DNA of 64,000 nt from assembly GCA_949775045.1 (NCBI GenBank), contig OX459110.1, positions 7,817,970 through 7,881,969 of the forward strand, given 5' to 3'. Source of the DNA: Metridium senile (taxonomy: Eukaryota > Cnidaria > Anthozoa > Actiniaria > Metridiidae). The translations under genes were made by a program, and so were the position numbers. The number at the start of each line of letters is the position of its first letter. Position 1 is the stretch's first letter. The notes below the pieces were generated by a model that saw nothing but the letters and a program-made list of their open reading frames with translations, was not told the origin of the DNA and made no database searches. Positions 59,401 through 64,000 of the stretch are shown here, in pieces.

Positions 59401-62400
59401 CTCCAAGTGATTAAGGTTGAAAAGGTGTCAACACAAGGACGATCCGACACCGATCAGTGGGTGACCAAATACACGTTAACGTACAGTAGAGATGGGGTAT
59501 TTTGGAGCGAATATCTGAAGGTAAGTGACACATGAAGTTTGGGACAACCTGTTTTCCACAATTTCCTTTTGCACACAACCAATAGAAATTATAGTAATCT
59601 GCTAATAATTGTGTTTATTTCCAGGAATTTCTAGGTAATACAGATCGATCTTCAATTTTGACCCACACTATCAATCCAACCATCTACGCGCGTTCTATTC
59701 GTATTCATCCTAAGGCTTGGCATGGCCACATTTCCATGAGAGCAGAGTTCTACGGCTGTACATCAGGTAATGTACAATACAATGTTTTAAAAATGGGTAC
59801 TTACAATGTACAGGTTCTCAAATATGGTTAATATCCAAGGGAGACAACCTAAGATCTACACCATCATAATAATGTACAAAACAATGTTAAAGGGGTATGT
59901 ATTTACAATGTACTATTTTACAAATACAGTTAGTATCAAAGGCAGACTACCTAAGATCTATATCAATGAGTCTCTGACATCTTATAAAAAGAAGTTGTTC
60001 AACAAGATTTATCATTACAAGACGGATAACGATTGCAATTACCTATTGACAATGAATGAGATATACTTGAAGAAGTACGTACTACGAATTAATATTGATT
60101 AACGGTAAACTCATCACAGTCCTGTTCGGATGTAAACGAGTGAGTAGGCTAGGAACTTTAATCTAATTTAATAAATAAATGTCTAAATGTGCACACAAAA
60201 GATAGCATCGTGAATATAGGTGATGTTTCCATACTATATTTCTGTTAATACCGATGAATCTCTGTATAATCTTAGGACTCTTGAGAATCCTAACATCGCT
60301 ACTCTCATAGATAACATTTATCCTAAGTCTTCTAGCCTCGATCACTTATCAAGTTGTAGTTGGTGGCGGGTGACTGGGAACCACAGTAACAAAATTTAAT
60401 ATACACTTTTGAACATGTTTTGATTACAAAAAATATACCAATACATATGGATCGATAAAAAGGCCAAAATAACTAATAGTTTGAAAGTATTTTGAATTCA
60501 AAGTTAAACGTTTTTTCTACTGGCCTTTTTTGGGAAAAGTGTAAGTGTAGAATAGCAGTTTTTCATATGGTTGGGTAAGCAATATAGGGGTTCGAGGCTC
60601 AGCATGGTGGCGATCGATATAATAATATTTTTTAAATAGACGAGGAGCAGTAGTTTGTTTATACTCGTTCTAATATTTGATAGAAAAAAAGATAGGCAGT
60701 CATGAATTGAGGAGTAATCATGTAAAGAAGGTACCAACCGTTTGACAATAATCGGTCCTGCCGGACTAACACTCAGAGTGTTAAAATAATCTAACTATGG
60801 AGCATTCACTATTCTGCCTCCCTAGTTACGTCGGACAAGCTAAATATACAGCACAGCAAATACCAATTATTCTGTATGGACTCTTGTAGAACGCCTAATA
60901 TAAAATCTCAATAAATATCTTATTATGTCTTGCAATTGGTTTTCATTACTCATGGTTTTATTTCAGGATTTGTCATACCTCCTAGAAAATGTGGTTATGC
61001 CTTAGGACTAGAGTCAGGCATTCTTCCAGATGCTCAAATAAAAGCTTCGACTGAATATAACAGCGCCCATCGTGCAGCAAATGGACGAATTAACTTCGTG
61101 GCAGGATCGGGAAGAACAGGAGCGTGGTCAGCACTATCGAATGACCAGAAACAGTGGTTACAAGTAGATTTCCTCCAAGTGATTAAGGTTGAAAAGGTGT
61201 CAACACAAGGACGATCCGACACCGATCAGTGGGTGACCAAATACACGTTAACGTACAGTAGAGATGGGGTATTTTGGAGCGAATATCTGAAGGTAAGTGA
61301 CACATGAAGTTTGGGACAACCTGTTTTCCACAATTTCCTTTTGCACACAACCAATAGAAATTATAGTAATCTGCTAATAATTGTGTTTATTTCCAGGAAT
61401 TTCTAGGTAATACAGATCGATCTTCAATTTTGACCCACACTATCAATCCAACCATCTACGCGCGTTCTATTCGTATTCATCCTAAGGCTTGGCATGGCCA
61501 CATTTCCATGAGAGCAGAGTTCTACGGCTGTACATCAGGTAATGTACAATACAATTTTTTAAAAATGGGTACTTACATTGTACAGGTTCTCAAATATGGT
61601 TAATATCCAAGGGAGACAACCTAAGATCTACACCATCATAATAATGTACAAAACAATGTTAAAGGGGTATGTATTTACAATGTACTATTTTACAAATACA
61701 GTTAGTATCAAAGGCAGACTACCTAAGATCTATATCAATGAGTCTCTGACATCTTATAAAAAGAAGTTGTTCAACAAGATTTATCATTACAAGACGGATA
61801 ACGATTGCAATTACCTATTGACAATGAATGAGATATACTTGAAGAAGTACGTACTACGAATTAATATTGATTAACGGTAAACTCATCACAGTCCTGTTCG
61901 GATGTAAACGAGTGAGTAGGCTAGGAACTTTAATCTAATTTAATAAATAAATGTCTAAATGTGCACACAAAAGATAGCATCGTGAATATAGGTGATGTAT
62001 CCATACTATATTTCTGTTAATCCCGATGAATCTCTGTATAATCTTAGGACTCTTGGGAATCCTAACATCGCTACTCTCATAGATAACATTTATCCTAAGT
62101 CTTCTAGCCTCGATCACTTATCAAGTTGTAGTTGGTGGCGGGTGACTGGGAACCACAGTAACAAAATTTAATATACACTTTTGAACATGTTTTGATTACA
62201 AAAAATATACCAATACATATGGATCGATAAAAAGGCCAAAATAACTAATAGTTTGAAAGTATTTTGAATTCAAAGTTAAACGTTTTTTCTACTGGCCTTT
62301 TTTGGGAAAAGTGTAAGTGTAGAATAGCAGTTTTTCATATGGTTGGGTAAGCAATATAGGGGTTCGAGGCTCAGCATGGTGGCGATCGATATAATAATAT

Positions 62401-64000
62401 TTTTTAAATAGACGAGGAGCAGTAGTTTGTTTATACTCGTTCTAATATTTGATAGAAAAAAAGATAGGCAGTCATGAATTGAGGAGTAATCATGTAAAGA
62501 AGGTACCAACCGTTTGACAATAATCGGTCCTGCCGGACTAACACTCAGAGTGTTAAAATAATCTAACTATGGAGCATTCACTATTCTGCCTCCCTAGTTA
62601 CGTCGGACAAGCTAAATATACAGCACAGCAAATACCAATTATTCTGTATGGACTCTTGTAGAACGCCTAATATAAAATCTCAATAAATATCTTATTATGT
62701 CTTGCAATTGGTTTTCATTACTCATGGTTTTATTTCAGGATTTGTCATACCTCCTAGAAAATGTGGTTATGCCTTAGGACTAGAGTCAGGCATTCTTCCA
62801 GATGCTCAAATAAAAGCTTCGACTGAATATAACAGCGCCCATCGTGCAGCAAATGGACGAATTAACTTCGTGGCAGGATCGGGAAGAACAGGAGCGTGGT
62901 CAGCACTATCGAATGACCAGAAACAGTGGTTACAAGTAGATTTCCTCCAAGTGATTAAGGTTGAAAAGGTGTCAACACAAGGACGATCCGACACCGATCA
63001 GTGGGTGACCAAATACACGTTAACGTACAGTAGAGATGGGGTATTTTGGAGCGAATATCTGAAGGTAAGTGACACATGAAGTTTGGGACAGCCTGTTTTC
63101 CACAATTTCCTTTTTCACACAACCAATAGAAATTATAGTAATCTGCTAATAATTGTGTTTATTTCCAGGAATTTCTAGGTAATACAGATCGATCTTCAAT
63201 TTTGACCCACACTATCAATCCAACTATCTACGCGCGTTCTATTCGTATTCATCCTAAGGCTTGGCATGGCCACATTTCCATGAGAGCAGAGTTCTACGGT
63301 TGTACATCAGGTAATGTACAATACAATGTTAAATGGGTACTTACAATGTACAGGTTCTCAAATATGGTTAATATCCAAGGGAGACAACCTAAGATCTACA
63401 CCATCATAATAATGTACAAAACAATGTTAAAGGGGTACGTATTTACAATGTACTATTTTACAAATACAGTTAGTATCAAAGGCAGACTACCTAAGATCTA
63501 TATCGATGAGTCTCTGACATCTTATAAAAATAATTTGTTCAACAAGATTTATCATTACAAGACGGATAACGATTGCAATTACCTATTGACAATGAATGGG
63601 GAGATATACTTGAAGAAGTACGTACTACGAATTAATATTGATTAACGGTAAACTCATCACGGTCCTGTTCGGATGTAAACGAGTGAGTAGGCTAGGAACT
63701 TTAATCTAATTTAATAAATAAATGTCTAAATGTGTACACAAAAGATAGCATCGTGAATATAAATGATGTATCCATACTATATTTCTGTTAATCCCGATGA
63801 ATCTCTGTATGATCTTATGACTCTTGAGAATCCTAACATCTCTACTCTCATAGATAACATTTATCCTAAGTCTTCTAGCCTCGATCACTTATCAAGTTGT
63901 AGTTGGTGGCGGGTGACTGGGAACCACAGTAACAAAATTTAATATACACTTTTGAACATGTTTTGATTACAAAAAATATACCAATACATATGGATCGATA
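53426..64000 (+). CDS. gene B: secreted protein with at least five tandem F5/8C (discoidin) domains, 3' end outside
   Basis: Coding exons: 53426-53498, 55651-55976, 56081-56222, 57423-57748, 57853-57994, 59195-59520, 59625-59766, 60967-61292, 61397-61538, 62739-63064, 63169-63310. The first encodes a signal peptide (MNGFIVLLLTAILAQQ). Each following pair (326 + 142 nt) encodes one 156-residue domain with F5/8C hallmarks: CGYALGLESG, DAQIKAS, GAWSA, WLQVDF, YTLSYSRDG, ARFIRIHPKAW, RAEFYGC. The first and last Cys fit the family's terminal disulfide. These domains typically bind phospholipid, carbohydrate or collagen outside the cell. Junctions are phase 1, phase 0 within a domain, then phase 1, so modules can be added without frameshift. 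The last donor (63311) is intact, so more exons lie beyond the window. Confidence 0.88.
54080..54102. repeat. perfect short hairpin
   Basis: GGCTGTAAGC, a 3-base loop, then GCTTACAGCC, in gene B intron 2. Confidence 0.75.
54464..54560 (+). pseudogene. possible relic of a discoidin exon in gene B intron 2
   Basis: An acceptor-like ATAATAG is followed in phase 1 by a frame reading CGFYIGLE...DGGQLHDFKSS, which resembles CGYALGLE...DAQIKASS at the start of the discoidin exons. Similarity fades after about 30 residues and no donor is clear. It may be a decayed first module or chance. Confidence 0.3.
55651..56222 (+). other. discoidin module 1 (diverged from the others)
   Basis: Exons 55651-55976 and 56081-56222. 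It differs from modules 2-5 at several positions (SVIPP, SSEYNSNHSA, LKAIKLEKVA, SDYEQW, FRGNQDRSTVMAH) but keeps all domain hallmarks. Its following intron matches the array. Confidence 0.9.
56223..64000 (+). repeat. 1,772-bp tandem array carrying discoidin modules 2-5
   Basis: Exon starts 57423, 59195, 60967 and 62739 are exactly 1,772 bp apart, and introns 56223-57422, 57995-59194, 59767-60966 and 61539-62738 are nearly identical. The intron after module 5 (63311 on) is more diverged, with a small deletion near 63330. Frames inside the introns recur only because the unit recurs. Copy-specific changes exist (for example near 60228, 60249 and 62056). Confidence 0.95.

Noticed and set aside
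56262..63645. Repeated frames (98, 60, 77 codons) between discoidin exons
   Set aside because: They lie in introns and are preserved only through duplication of the 1,772-bp unit; no splice or domain support.

Overview
This looks like a window of animal nuclear DNA. It is AT-rich and intron-dense, with consensus GT-AG splice sites, extracellular multidomain genes, short TIR elements every few kilobases and long microsatellites. The domain types (furin-like Cys-rich repeats, tandem F5/8C discoidin domains, an F-box/WD40 protein) and the style of the small TIR elements fit an early-branching metazoan. A cnidarian, probably an anthozoan, is my best guess, but nothing in the sequence proves it.

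Layout. 1-3301: 3' half of a Ty3/gypsy LTR retrotransposon (end of RT, RNase H, integrase, polypurine tract, 3' LTR). 3302-21900: gene-poor and repeat-rich, with several MITEs (one with a 9-bp target duplication), a 154-bp tandem array, two small minus-strand genes for single-pass membrane proteins (8758-9078, 11913-12143), a minus-strand single-exon coiled-coil gene (14650-15603) and a 3.9-kb foldback element (17365-21256). 21943-38742: a complete 21-exon plus-strand gene for a 701-residue F-box/WD40 protein, whose introns hold many MITEs, a tRNA-derived SINE, a 20-copy 74-bp satellite and a 25-bp minisatellite.

40485-64000: two neighbouring plus-strand genes for secreted proteins. Gene A (41970-48647, complete, 646 residues) has a signal peptide, a Gly/Asp repeat region, a very acidic Asp/His run, a basic cluster, six furin-like Cys-rich repeats (one per exon) and a Thr-rich tail. 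Gene B (53426 to beyond the window) has a signal peptide followed by at least five F5/8C discoidin domains, each in a two-exon module. Four of the modules lie in a nearly identical 1,772-bp tandem array. A and B appear to share a duplicated promoter plus noncoding first exon (40485-40690 and 50340-50498), and all their domain modules are phase 1-1.

The gene models come from splice-site and frame reasoning. For all three multi-exon models every joined phase agrees, and the two complete ones (F-box/WD40 gene and gene A) sum to whole codons. Domain names rest on recognised motifs, not on a database search. The most novel material is the A/B secreted pair with its shared 5' module and the actively homogenising discoidin array.
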